Positions 51,299 through 59,793 of a DNA stretch of 64,000 nucleotides are shown here, in pieces (position 1 is the first letter of the stretch; every line of letters begins with the position of its first letter). Both the position numbers and the translations under genes were made by a program. The stretch lies in NCBI RefSeq assembly GCF_003986935.1, contig NZ_RJZE01000018.1, positions 62,001 through 126,000 on the forward strand, in the 5' to 3' direction. The stretch is from Paraburkholderia kururiensis JCM 10599 = LMG 19447. Its GTDB lineage: Bacteria > Pseudomonadota > Gammaproteobacteria > Burkholderiales > Burkholderiaceae. The notes under the pieces were generated by a model. It saw only the letters and a program-made list of their open reading frames with translations. It searched no databases and was not told the origin of the DNA.

Positions 51299-51302
51299 GC
51301 CC

Positions 51303-51333
51303 TTGACCCTGGAGTGACGACAGGGTCTATCGT
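51303..51333 (+). promoter_or_regulatory. MerR-type promoter of the P-type ATPase gene
   Basis: TTGACC (51303-51308), a 19-bp spacer and TATCGT (51328-51333), with the dyad ACCCTG-N9-CAGGGT (51306-51326) in the spacer. The over-long 19-bp spacer with an internal dyad is the hallmark of promoters untwisted by MerR/ZntR/CadR/PbrR regulators. Confidence 0.75.
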
Positions 51334-51343
51334 AGTGACCGTG

Positions 51344-53518
51344 ATGAAAACTGCCGTGATGAAAACTGTCGAGGTCGAAACGGTGAACGCTCCTCTTGCG
51401 CTGAAACTGCGGATTGAAGGCATGGACTGCGCGTCGTGCGCGCTGAAGATCGAGAACGCGATGAAACGGCTGCCCGGCGTGTCTGACATCAGTGTCAGCT
51501 TCGGTCAGGAAAGCCTGAGCCTGAAGTTCGAAGAGGGCCGTACGTCAATTGCCGCGATCGAGAACGTGGTTCGCACACTCGGCTTTACGCCAGTCGGCGG
51601 TCGCGGAGGCGAGCCGGCTGGCGCCGGGCGCTCCAGTGGATCCGGCCGTTCGCCCTGGTGGCGCACGCGCAAGGCCAGGCTTGTTGCCGCTATCGGCGTA
51701 CTGTTCATTGCCGCGGCATGGACGGCGCACCTCACGCCGACCGTCGCGCGGTGGGCATGGACGGTCGCGGCTGTCGTCGCGATGGCGCCGTTCGTGCGGC
51801 GCGCGTATGCCGGCATGGTGTCCGGTACGCCGTTCAGCATAGAGACGCTGATGTCGGTCGCCGCGCTGGGCGCGCTGTCGATCGGTGCGGCACAGGAAGC
51901 CGCGGCCGTGATTTTCCTGTTCGCGGTGGGCGAAATGCTCGAAGGCGTGGCGGCCAGCAAGGCGCGCGCCGGCATCGAGGCACTCGTGGCCCTCGTGCCT
52001 CGCGATGCGCTGCGCGAGCGCGCCGGCACCCTGGAACGAGTGCCGGTCGGTCTGCTCGTGATTGGCGACGTCGTCGTCGTACGTCCTGGCGATCGCATCC
52101 CGGCCGACGGCAACGTGGTCGACGGTGCGGCGGACGTCGACCAATCGCCGGTCACCGGCGAGTCTGTGCCGGTCGCGAAGGCCGCGGGCGCTGCCGTGTA
52201 TGCGGGCAGCGTGAGCATCAACGGCGAGTTGCGCATCGACGTGCAACGCGCGGCCGCCGATAACACCATCGCGCGGATCGTGCATAGCGTGGAGGTCGCG
52301 CAGGAATCGAAGGCGCCCACCGCCCGGCTGATCGACCGCTTCAGCCGACGATATACGCCGGCGGCGATGGCGATCGCGCTGCTGGTCGCCATCGTGCCGC
52401 CGCTCGCGCTCGACGGGGCATGGCAAACGTGGATCTACCGCGGCCTCGCGACGCTGCTGATCGCGTGTCCGTGCGCGCTGGTCATCTCGACGCCGGCGGC
52501 GATCGCTTCGGGCCTCGCCGCGCTCGCGCGGCGCGGCATCCTCGTGAAGGGCGGCGCGGCGCTCGAAACGCTCGGGCGCATCCGGACGGTCGCTTTCGAC
52601 AAGACCGGTACGCTGACGGCAGGCCGCCCGGAGGTGACCGACGTCGTCGCGCTGGCGGCCACGCCGGACGAACTGCTCGCGAAGGCAGCCGCCGTCGAGC
52701 GCAAGGCGAGCCATCCGCTGGGCGCGGCCATCGTCGCGGCCGCGTGCGAACGCAGGCTCGAACTGCCGGCGAGTTTTGGCGCTGCGCTGACCGTGCCGGG
52801 CAAGTCGATTACGGCGCGTCTGAAGACCGGCTTCGTGTCCGTCGGCTCACCGCGTTACGCCGCCGAACAGGCCGCCCTCGACGATGCTGTCGCCGCACAA
52901 ATGCAGGCGCTCGAACAGCACGGCAAGACGGTCGTCGTCGTACTGGAGGGCAAACGCGTGCTGGGGCTGATCGCGCTGCGCGACGAACCGCGCAGCGATG
53001 CGAAGCGCGCAGTCGAGACATTGCACCGGATGGGCGTGGACACCGTGATGCTGACGGGCGACAACCGCCGCACGGCGGACGCGATCTCTGGTGTGCTCGG
53101 CGTGCGGTCGGTGGCGGAATTGCTTCCCGACGCGAAACTCGCGGAGATCGCGTTGCTGCGCGAGCGTGGCGCGGTCGCGATGGTCGGCGACGGCATCAAC
53201 GACGCGCCTGCGCTCGCTGCGGCGTCGGTCGGCATCGCGATGGGTGGCGGCACCGAGATCGCGCTCGAAACGGCGGAAGCTGCGTTGCTGCGCGACGAGA
53301 TGATGGGGGTAGTCGAGCTGCTCGCCGGGGCCAAAGCGACGCTGGCCAACATCTGGCAGAACGTCGGGCTCGCGCTGGGAATGAAGGCCGTGTTCCTCTG
53401 CACGACGCTGCTTGGCGTGACGTCACTGTGGATGGCCATTCTCGCCGACACCGGCGCGACGGTGCTCGTGACCGCGAATGCCTTGCGGCTGCTCCGCCGG
53501 AGCGCGGTTGCGGCGTGA
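51344..53518 (+). CDS. Heavy-metal (Zn/Cd/Pb type) P1B-ATPase
   Basis: 724 residues from the ATG at 51344. N-terminal metal-binding domain with GMDCASCA, membrane region, actuator loop DQSPVTGESVPV, membrane CPC motif (IACPCALVIST), phosphorylation site DKTGTLT, HP motif (ASHPLG), GDGINDAPALAAA. It exports soft or divalent metal ions. CPC with a single GMxCxxC domain fits ZntA/CadA/PbrA more than CopA. The start is uncertain: GTGATGAAAACTG occurs twice in tandem (51341, 51356), and a GTG near 51383 with GAGG upstream is another option. The local MerR gene is broken, so regulation probably comes in trans. Confidence 0.92.
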   Translation: MKTAVMKTVEVETVNAPLALKLRIEGMDCASCALKIENAMKRLPGVSDISVSFGQESLSLKFEEGRTSIAAIENVVRTLGFTPVGGRGGEPAGAGRSSGSGRSPWWRTRKARLVAAIGVLFIAAAWTAHLTPTVARWAWTVAAVVAMAPFVRRAYAGMVSGTPFSIETLMSVAALGALSIGAAQEAAAVIFLFAVGEMLEGVAASKARAGIEALVALVPRDALRERAGTLERVPVGLLVIGDVVVVRPGDRIPADGNVVDGAADVDQSPVTGESVPVAKAAGAAVYAGSVSINGELRIDVQRAAADNTIARIVHSVEVAQESKAPTARLIDRFSRRYTPAAMAIALLVAIVPPLALDGAWQTWIYRGLATLLIACPCALVISTPAAIASGLAALARRGILVKGGAALETLGRIRTVAFDKTGTLTAGRPEVTDVVALAATPDELLAKAAAVERKASHPLGAAIVAAACERRLELPASFGAALTVPGKSITARLKTGFVSVGSPRYAAEQAALDDAVAAQMQALEQHGKTVVVVLEGKRVLGLIALRDEPRSDAKRAVETLHRMGVDTVMLTGDNRRTADAISGVLGVRSVAELLPDAKLAEIALLRERGAVAMVGDGINDAPALAAASVGIAMGGGTEIALETAEAALLRDEMMGVVELLAGAKATLANIWQNVGLALGMKAVFLCTTLLGVTSLWMAILADTGATVLVTANALRLLRRSAVAA

Positions 53519-53663
53519 CGATGGCGATCTCCGGCTCGCCGCGCTGCGCACCCTCGAGTTCGAGGCCGCTATCTGCCTCGTCGCGGCGCACGACGAAAGC
53601 GACGCCTTCAACGACAGGGTGAGCCGGCTATTCGCCATCCAGGCGCGCCCATCGCCTCCTGCA

Positions 53664-54554
53664 TCACGCGATTTTCTCGAGCCGCGAGTGTGGGACGCCT
53701 GCATTGTTCGACATCGATTCGCGTACGTAGCGCGCGAACGCCAGCGCCGACGGCTGCGCCGTCGAGGGCAACCGCAGACAGATCGCGAACGCCGGAAGTG
53801 CAGGCAAGCCGGCTGCGTGTGGCTGGATCGTTTCCAGGTCGGGCGGGACCGTCGAGGCGAGCCACGCCGTGATCGCGAGGCCGGCACGCACCGTTGCAGC
53901 GGTCGCCTCGATATTCCCGCTCTCGAACACCGTGCGCCAGGCAATGTCCTCGCTCGCAAGCGCGCCGAGTACCACCGGACGAAACGCGCAGCGCTCGTCC
54001 ACCATCGAAAGCGGCAACGGCCGCTTTTGCCAGGCCGCACTGCCGCGACAGCTCACCCACACCAGCGGTTCGATGCGGATCACTTCTCCCCTGGCTTCAC
54101 TCGCGACACATTCGACCAGTGACAGGTCGAGGCGTCCGCTGGTTACGGCGTCGCCGAGTTCCGGCGACGCGGCGCACACGAGCGAAAGCTCCACGCGCGG
54201 ATGCGCTTCGGCGAATGCTTTCATTGCGGGTGCAAGCGGTGTTACGAGGTCGTAGGGCACACCGATGCGCAGGACGCCCTGCAGCGACTGCGCGTTCATG
54301 TCGGCCCAGATGTCGTCGTTGAGCTGCAGCATCTGCCGCGCCTTCGCAAGAAGTTGTTCGCCCTCGCGCGACAGTTCCAGCTTGCGTGCTTTGCGGATGA
54401 ACAGCTGGCACGCGAGCCCGTCTTCCAGTCGTTTGATCTGCTGGCTGACGGCGCCCTGCGTCCGGTGCAGCCGATTTGCGGCCACCGTCATGCTGCCGCT
54501 GTCGGCAACGCTGACGAAGGTTCGGATCAGATCGAGGTCAAGATTTCGGGTCAT
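53664..54554 (-). CDS. LysR-family transcriptional regulator
   Basis: 296 residues. N-terminal helix-turn-helix: LDLIRTFVSVADSGSMTVAAN then LHRTQGAVSQQIKRLE. The effector domain starts near residue 90 (GVLRIGVP). It is divergent from a LysE-type exporter gene with about 100 bp between, the usual arrangement for a LysR regulator controlling an exporter. The start at 54554 gives the family N-terminus; the open frame runs upstream to 54653 over the promoter region. Converges with the ATPase gene; the 145 bp between them show nothing. Confidence 0.92.
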   Translation of the reverse strand: MTRNLDLDLIRTFVSVADSGSMTVAANRLHRTQGAVSQQIKRLEDGLACQLFIRKARKLELSREGEQLLAKARQMLQLNDDIWADMNAQSLQGVLRIGVPYDLVTPLAPAMKAFAEAHPRVELSLVCAASPELGDAVTSGRLDLSLVECVASEARGEVIRIEPLVWVSCRGSAAWQKRPLPLSMVDERCAFRPVVLGALASEDIAWRTVFESGNIEATAATVRAGLAITAWLASTVPPDLETIQPHAAGLPALPAFAICLRLPSTAQPSALAFARYVRESMSNNAGVPHSRLEKIA

Positions 54555-54655
54555 CGACGCATTATGCGGCTTAATGGATGGCATCAATATTATTGCCTGT
54601 TCTGATGCGTGGGCAATCCGTACAGTACGAGCCACGACTACCCGCACGTGCACCC

Positions 54656-55246
54656 ATGAGCTCGATCCTGCCGCTTCTCCTGTTCGTCACCGTCGCGACT
54701 TTCACGCCGGGCGGCGCCACCATGCTGGCTACCGCATCGGGCGGCCGCTTCGGCTTTGCGCGTTCGATTCCGCTGATGCTCGGCATCGCGATCGCACTGG
54801 CCTCGCTTGCCGCGGTCGCGGCGCTCGGCCTCGGCAAGCTGCTGCTTGCGATACCTGCGCTGCAGACGACCGTGAAAGCCATCGGCTCCGCCTATCTGCT
54901 GTGGCTCGCGTGGCGCATCGCGCGAAGCGGTTCGCCCAACGCCGGCGCCGGCCCCGCGCAGCCGGTCACGCTCATGAGCGGCATCTTGCTGCTATGGCTC
55001 AATCCGAAGAGTTGGGCCATGACGGTGGGCGCCGCAGCGTCTTTTGCTCTGCTCGCAAGCAGTCCGAGCCGACTCGCGCTGTTGCTGGGCACCGCGTTTG
55101 GGGTTGCCGCATGCGTCTCGCTCGCCCTGTGGTGTGCGCTCGGCATGCTGCTGGCACGGCTTTTCCGCACGCCGCTTCATTGGCGCATTCTCAATCTTGT
55201 TATGGGCGTGCTGCTCGCTTCATCCATCATTCCGACCTGGAGGTGA
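54656..55246 (+). CDS. LysE/RhtB-family exporter
   Basis: 196 residues with six hydrophobic helices. TFTPGGATMLATASGGRFGFARSI replaces the usual PGP start motif with PGG, and WLNPKSWAMTVGAA is the family mid-motif. Exports amino acids or related small molecules. Divergent from LysR and followed by a cupin gene that begins 3 bp after its stop, so these two are coupled. Confidence 0.88.
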   Translation: MSSILPLLLFVTVATFTPGGATMLATASGGRFGFARSIPLMLGIAIALASLAAVAALGLGKLLLAIPALQTTVKAIGSAYLLWLAWRIARSGSPNAGAGPAQPVTLMSGILLLWLNPKSWAMTVGAAASFALLASSPSRLALLLGTAFGVAACVSLALWCALGMLLARLFRTPLHWRILNLVMGVLLASSIIPTWR

Positions 55247-55248
55247 TC

Positions 55249-55632
55249 GTGTCAGTCCATCCATTTGCCGAGTCGTTCGCGCTGGAAGCCGCGTTCGGCG
55301 ATGTGTCGGAATATTGGTCGCCGAAAGTCGTCGCACAGGTCAACGACCAATTCGTGAAAGTCGCGAAAGTACGCGGCCAGCTTGTGTGGCACGACCACGC
55401 GCACGAGGATGAACTTTTCTTCGTCGTGCGCGGGCATCTGAAGATCGAATACGAAGCAGGGCGCGTTGTCGATCTGCCCGCCGGTTCGATGCACGTGGTG
55501 CCACGCGGCACGCTGCACAACCCGGTTGCCGACGAGGAATGCTGGATCGTGCTGATCGAACCGATGCAGACGAAGCACACGGGCGAAGTGGCGTCGCCGT
55601 TGACGAAGACGATCGAGGAGCAGTTGCGCTGA
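55249..55632 (+). CDS. Small single-domain cupin
   Basis: 127 residues with a GTG start at 55249 preceded by GGAGG at five bases. The cupin metal motif HDHAHEDE gives His50, His52 and Glu55/56, and a C-terminal His occurs in PRGTLHNP. Such small cupins bind a metal and may be isomerases, dioxygenases or binding proteins; no activity can be named. Translationally coupled to the LysE gene. Confidence 0.8.
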   Translation: MSVHPFAESFALEAAFGDVSEYWSPKVVAQVNDQFVKVAKVRGQLVWHDHAHEDELFFVVRGHLKIEYEAGRVVDLPAGSMHVVPRGTLHNPVADEECWIVLIEPMQTKHTGEVASPLTKTIEEQLR

Positions 55633-55675
55633 GTACGTTCGGTTCGTCGCTACGCGATGTCAAAGTCCTGACCGC

Positions 55676-55702
55676 TATCGGACATTGCGTTATCGGACAT
55701 TG
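55676..55702. repeat. 12-bp direct repeat
   Basis: TATCGGACATTG occurs at 55676-55687 and 55691-55702, separated by CGT. The surrounding 244 bp between the cupin and O-methyltransferase genes show no gene I can support. Confidence 0.7.
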
Positions 55703-55876
55703 ATGGACGATGTCGAATCCAACCTCTTCGGGGCGCGTAGAGCCGACCATCTTCGCTGGCTCGATATGCAGTCGCCAGAGCCGCCAGAGCCGGCAGGCCG
55801 AGACTCGGGGTACGGCTTCGGTCACTGGCGTGCACGGTCAGCCTGGTCCGCAGTGTATTCCATCGACGACATCCGT

Positions 55877-56593
55877 TCAGGAAACGACGACGGTAAATTC
55901 GATGCCCGATTCGAAGTCCAGCGTCGTGGTCGAGAAACGCGGATCGTTGTCGAGGTAGTGCTTGTACGGTCGAACGGCGTCCTCGGCGGTGTACATGTTG
56001 TCGGCGAGTACGACCGACCCCGAGCGCAGCAGATGCTCGATCTGCCTGAAGAGCCTGAGATAGGTGTCGGCCCAGACGTCGATGAATACCATGTCGAACG
56101 CACCGTCCAGTCCTGCAACGGTCTCGAAGACGTCGCCTTCCCTCAGGTCGACATAAGCGTTCAGGGCCGCGGCTTCGACGTGGGTGCGCAGATGTGCGCA
56201 CTTGAGCGCGTCACATTCGGTTGCTACGACCACGCCACGGCCCAAAGTGCGCAGGGCCTCGGCGAAATACAGCGTGGACACGCCGCAGGAGCTGCCGAGT
56301 TCGAGGATTCGGGCCGGCTGTCGCGAGAGCACCATGTTGCGCAGAAATCTTCCCGTCTCCGCCGACACGGCCAACAATAGAGAACTGCCTTGCGAGGATT
56401 CGAAGTCTTCGCTGGACAGCCCGAGCGTTTCGAGAAACCGTCCCCGCAACCGGGGCGCGAGCGCTTCGTATTCTTCAGCGAGCGTCAGAAATGCCTCGTT
56501 CGACCCCGGGTACTGCGCGCGTGCGCGCGCCATCATTTCGATCTGACTCTGTTCGTGAAGCCGTTGCAGAAGAAGGGCGGTGGATGAAACCAT
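55877..56593 (-). CDS. Class I SAM-dependent O-methyltransferase-like protein
   Basis: 238 residues. SAM motif I ILELGSSCGVSTLYFAEAL (about 94-112), acidic residue at VVATECDA, and FDMVFIDVWAD as motif IV; ADNMY follows. The pattern resembles the caffeoyl-CoA/catechol O-methyltransferase group. It could methylate a catechol or another small hydroxyl compound. It is encoded alone, 132 bp from the next gene upstream (a ferredoxin on the same strand). Confidence 0.82.
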   Translation of the reverse strand: MVSSTALLLQRLHEQSQIEMMARARAQYPGSNEAFLTLAEEYEALAPRLRGRFLETLGLSSEDFESSQGSSLLLAVSAETGRFLRNMVLSRQPARILELGSSCGVSTLYFAEALRTLGRGVVVATECDALKCAHLRTHVEAAALNAYVDLREGDVFETVAGLDGAFDMVFIDVWADTYLRLFRQIEHLLRSGSVVLADNMYTAEDAVRPYKHYLDNDPRFSTTTLDFESGIEFTVVVS

Positions 56594-56725
56594 GTGCGTT
56601 CCTTGGCGAGATCGATAACGGCGCTGGCGGCGCTGATGTCGCTGATGTGGATTACGCAGTCGGCGACTATTCTTTCGTCGGGCGTCCTGCGCTGTCGTTC
56701 CGTCTGCGGCGAATACGGTGGGAGG

Positions 56726-57022
56726 CTATGCCCTTCGGACCAGCGTGATGGCGCGTTCAGGGCATGCCGTTACACAGAGTCCGCACGACTGGCAGGCGTG
56801 CGCATTCGGCGTGTAGGCGACTTTCATTCCGTGCACCCGCTGCTTGAGGCGATGCATCACATTGAGGCCGAGGTAATCGGCCTTATCGATGTGCCGGATC
56901 TCAGATACGTTCTCAGGGCAGACAGCGACGCAATCGCCCTTGCCTTCGCAACGTTTCAGGTCGACGACAGGCGCAATTACGCCCGGCTTCTGTTTGCAGC
57001 CGCTCGTTGATGTCTCGCGCAC
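56726..57022 (-). CDS. Ferredoxin with two cysteine motifs (3Fe/4Fe-4S type)
   Basis: 98 residues. First motif Cys25-x5-Cys31-x3-Cys35-Pro, second Cys77-x2-Cys80-x2-Cys83-x3-Cys87-Pro. The incomplete spacing in the first motif suggests a 3Fe-4S or [7Fe]-type arrangement. It lies 1 bp from a small membrane-protein gene and downstream of the ECF sigma gene, so the three may share a transcript. Partner unknown. Confidence 0.88.
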   Translation of the reverse strand: MRETSTSGCKQKPGVIAPVVDLKRCEGKGDCVAVCPENVSEIRHIDKADYLGLNVMHRLKQRVHGMKVAYTPNAHACQSCGLCVTACPERAITLVRRA

Positions 57023-57023
57023 G

Positions 57024-57332
57024 TCACTCTCCTGTGCGCCGGGTGCGGCCCGAGCGCCATGCGGTGCGGAAAAGCTCGCGCTCTTCGGGCGTCATGGATT
57101 CCCATTTGCGCCAATGGCGTCGGCCGTGCCAGCCGCGGTGTCCGCGGAATCCGCCGAACAGAATGCGGCTCAACACCAGCAGGCCCAGCGCGTGGGCGAA
57201 GTCGATCGCGCGGGCGCCGACGAACAGCGCCGGAATCACCCAGTTCCACAGCGTCATGACAATCCATCCGAGCACGCCTATGGCGATCACCACGAACAGC
57301 GCTTTACCCATACATCTGATTCGAAAATTCAT
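57024..57332 (-). CDS. Small membrane protein of unknown function
   Basis: 102 residues. Two hydrophobic segments (about 8-27 and 30-60, LFVVIAIGVLGWIVMTLW and AIDFAHALGLLVLSRIL), then a very basic tail rich in Arg, His and Gly ending in MTPEERELFRTAWRSGR. Not recognised beyond that. It follows the ECF sigma gene by 12 bp, where anti-sigma or sigma-linked membrane proteins are common, but no anti-sigma zinc motif (HxxxCxxC) is present. Confidence 0.75.
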   Translation of the reverse strand: MNFRIRCMGKALFVVIAIGVLGWIVMTLWNWVIPALFVGARAIDFAHALGLLVLSRILFGGFRGHRGWHGRRHWRKWESMTPEERELFRTAWRSGRTRRTGE

Positions 57333-57344
57333 CCGCCGACTCCT

Positions 57345-57929
57345 CTAGAGATCCAGTTCGTCATAAATGGGCTGCAGTCGGGCCCGCAGATGCAAGACTG
57401 CGTATCGCTTGCGCCCGAGCAGGGTATTGAGCGTGACGCCGCTTTGCGCGGCCATGTCCTTGAAGGATCGGCCCTCCAGTTCGTGCGCGATAAACACCTC
57501 GCGTTGATTCGGCGGCAACTCGTCGAGCGCGTTCTGCAAGGCCTTGAGCAACAGCGCGCGTGCGTACAGCGCTTCAGGCCCGGCATCGTGCGCCGGTAGC
57601 GCGAGGTCGAGGCGATACTCGCCGCTGGCGTCGTCGTCTTCGGCTTCGAGCAGTTCGGTGAGCGGCTGCTCCTTCTTCTTGCGAAACCGATCGACGATGC
57701 GGTTGCGTGCGGTACGGAAAAGCCATGCACTCGCCTGTTCGATCGGCGCAGGAAGCCGGTAGGCCTGCACGAATTCGTGGAATACATCCTGCAGGATGTC
57801 CTCGGCGTCGTCCGGGTCGCGTATTCGGCGCCGGATGAAATTGACGAGCCTTGTTCGTTCACGCATCACGGTCGCGGTGATGTCGCGGTCTGGGTCGGTC
57901 ATCGGGCGCGAAGTGGGTGGCGATTCCAT
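57345..57929 (-). CDS. RNA polymerase sigma factor, ECF type
   Basis: 194 residues from ATG 57929; ATG 57902 (MTDPDRD) is an alternative. Region 2: RIRDPDDAEDILQDVFHEFVQAY and ASAWLFRTARNRIVDRFRKKKE. Region 4: ALDELPPNQREVFIAHELEGRSFKDMAAQSGVTLNTLLGRKRYAV. A long acidic linker between them holds LLEAEDDDASGE. No classical anti-sigma gene follows; the next gene encodes a small membrane protein. Regulon unknown. Confidence 0.92.
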   Translation of the reverse strand: MESPPTSRPMTDPDRDITATVMRERTRLVNFIRRRIRDPDDAEDILQDVFHEFVQAYRLPAPIEQASAWLFRTARNRIVDRFRKKKEQPLTELLEAEDDDASGEYRLDLALPAHDAGPEALYARALLLKALQNALDELPPNQREVFIAHELEGRSFKDMAAQSGVTLNTLLGRKRYAVLHLRARLQPIYDELDL

Positions 57930-58170
57930 GCGTCTGAAGACGTTTCAGGCGCGCGAATATTGTGGCGAGCGCGAAAAATCTGCTGCGCAACGCGTCGGGC
58001 TGGCGGTGATCCCATTTACTGAGACTGGGCGGGAGAACGCGATGAGCGGACGAAAACCCATGGAAGACGTCCTTCCCTGACCTTTCCAGCCGTAGTGCAC
58101 GGATATAGTGACGCTGAGGCAACGTATCGTGCCGCGCCTGGCACGACGGCGGCCTGTCCGGAGAACTGCC

Positions 58171-58644
58171 ATGAACACAAAGAAGCTCATTTGTCGATCC
58201 GCCCTGGTCGCCTCGCTCGCGGTGGCGTTGCCATGGTCAACTGCGCAGGCGCAGCTCGGAAATTTTCTCAATCAGGCGGGCGGTGCGGCCGCCAGCGGGT
58301 CCGGCGCGGGCTCGGGTTTATCGGGCCTCGGCTCACTTGCGGGTGGATTGACCGGCGGCGGTACGTCGCTTATGCCCGGCAGCCTCGGCAACGTCGCAGG
58401 GCTGCTGCAGTACTGCGTCCAGAACAACTACCTGAGTGCCAATGGCACGTCGTCGATACAGAACGCGCTCATGGGCAAGCTTGGCGGAAATCCCTCGTCC
58501 AGTCCCGGCTACACGAGCGGCACGAGCGGCCTGCTCGATGCAGGCAATGGCAAGACGCTCGACCTGAGCGGCGACGGGGTGAAACAGGCGCTCGCGAAGC
58601 AGGTGTGCGACCGGGTGCTGGCGCAGGCCAAGTCGATGTTTTGA
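58171..58644 (+). CDS. Secreted DUF2501 (YjjA-like) protein
   Basis: 157 residues. Signal peptide to about residue 27 (ALPWSTAQA, cleaved before QLGNF). A Gly/Ser-rich linker follows (GSGAGSGLSGLGSLAGGL), then the conserved YCVQNNYL and a C-terminal KQVCDRVLAQAKSMF with two Cys that could form a disulfide. Periplasmic protein of unknown function. The GGAG at 58160-58163 supports the start. The 200 bp beyond its stop hold no gene I can support. Confidence 0.82.
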   Translation: MNTKKLICRSALVASLAVALPWSTAQAQLGNFLNQAGGAAASGSGAGSGLSGLGSLAGGLTGGGTSLMPGSLGNVAGLLQYCVQNNYLSANGTSSIQNALMGKLGGNPSSSPGYTSGTSGLLDAGNGKTLDLSGDGVKQALAKQVCDRVLAQAKSMF

Positions 58645-58846
58645 CCCGAAGCCCGGTGCGCTGCATTGCCGCGTGACGGCCGTCGACCGCGTCAACGTCG
58701 CGACGCTCGACGTCCCGGTGCTCGCCAGTATCTACGGTGGGCCGCTGCCCGTGCAGCCTCGGCCCGGCACACGGCCACTCGTGCCGCTCGCCGCCATTTC
58801 ACCGTGGGCACCGTTCGCGCGGTGCGTTACGCCGGCGCGCTCGTCG

Positions 58847-59641
58847 CTACGCAATGGCAGGCCCCGCAAGCGCCTCCGCGATTTCTCCGGCCGCCTCTTT
58901 CAGCGCGGGAAGAAAGCGCTTCACGGCCTCTTTCGCCGCGATGGCCTTCGACAGGTAGATCACATTGAGGCTGGCCAGCACGCGTTCATTCGACCCCACG
59001 GCGACCGCCAGCGCGCCGATCTTCCTTTGTTCGGACCAGTCGCCATGATTGGAGCCGAAGCCGTCTTCCCGCGTTTGACGCACGAGGTTGCGAATGTACG
59101 CGTCGTCGCATGCGAGGCTGCGCTGGGCGTCGCCGCCCGCGCCTGAGCGCAGCAGGTCGAGCATGTCTTCGCGTTCGGCGTCGGGGCACGTCGAAAAGTA
59201 CACGCGGCCTGCGGCCGTCAGCAGAATCGGCAGACGCCGTCCCACCATGGAACGGTGAAACGAGAGCGGGCTGAAGCGGTGCGTCGTCTCGCGGATCAGC
59301 ATGGCGTCGCCGTCCGGCGTCGTGAGATCGGACGGCCAGACCACGCGCTGCAGCAGCCGCCCCATGATGGGCGGCGCGACCATTGCGATGCGTTCGTCGT
59401 CGGTGAATCCTTCGCTTAACGAACGAACGCCGAGCGCAAGCCGGAAACTGTCGTCGGACGTGCTGCGGCGCACGCAGCCTTCGTCTACGAGCGTTTCGAG
59501 AAGCCGGCGCACCGTCGTGCGGTGCAGCCCCGTCGCTTCGCTGATCTGTTGGCTCGTGGCCCGCCCGCCCTCCATCGCGTTGAGCGCCCGAAGCACCTGT
59601 AAGCCCCGCGCGAGGCCGCGCACGTTGGCGTATTTCGTCAC
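58847..59641 (-). CDS. IclR-family regulator of the mhp genes
   Basis: 264 residues from GTG 59641 (VTKYANVRGLARGLQVLRAL), which has AAGGA at seven bases; an ATG at 59671 is upstream. N-terminal winged helix with QQISEATGLHRTTVRRLLETLVDEG, then an effector domain. MhpR of E. coli is an IclR-type activator of mhpABCDFE that needs 3-(3-hydroxyphenyl)propionate, and the divergent position beside mhpA supports the same role. The 152-bp intergenic region would contain the binding site. Confidence 0.9.
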   Translation of the reverse strand: MTKYANVRGLARGLQVLRALNAMEGGRATSQQISEATGLHRTTVRRLLETLVDEGCVRRSTSDDSFRLALGVRSLSEGFTDDERIAMVAPPIMGRLLQRVVWPSDLTTPDGDAMLIRETTHRFSPLSFHRSMVGRRLPILLTAAGRVYFSTCPDAEREDMLDLLRSGAGGDAQRSLACDDAYIRNLVRQTREDGFGSNHGDWSEQRKIGALAVAVGSNERVLASLNVIYLSKAIAAKEAVKRFLPALKEAAGEIAEALAGPAIA

Positions 59642-59793
59642 GAAAAATCCTTTAAAAACAGTAATGTGCATTCAGTGCACATTCTTGTCAATTGTTTGAG
59701 CACGACGGGGGCGCTCCTTAGACTTTCCTCAAAAGCGGCGTGGACGCATCGCCATATGCCAGTCCCCATGCCGCGTCGACATAGGAGAGAGAC

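Noticed and set aside
58645..58846. Plus-strand peptide with LASIYGGPLPV resembling part of a membrane-fusion efflux adaptor
   Set aside because: Too short and without a proper start or flanking domain; similarity is only from memory, so not listed as a gene fragment.
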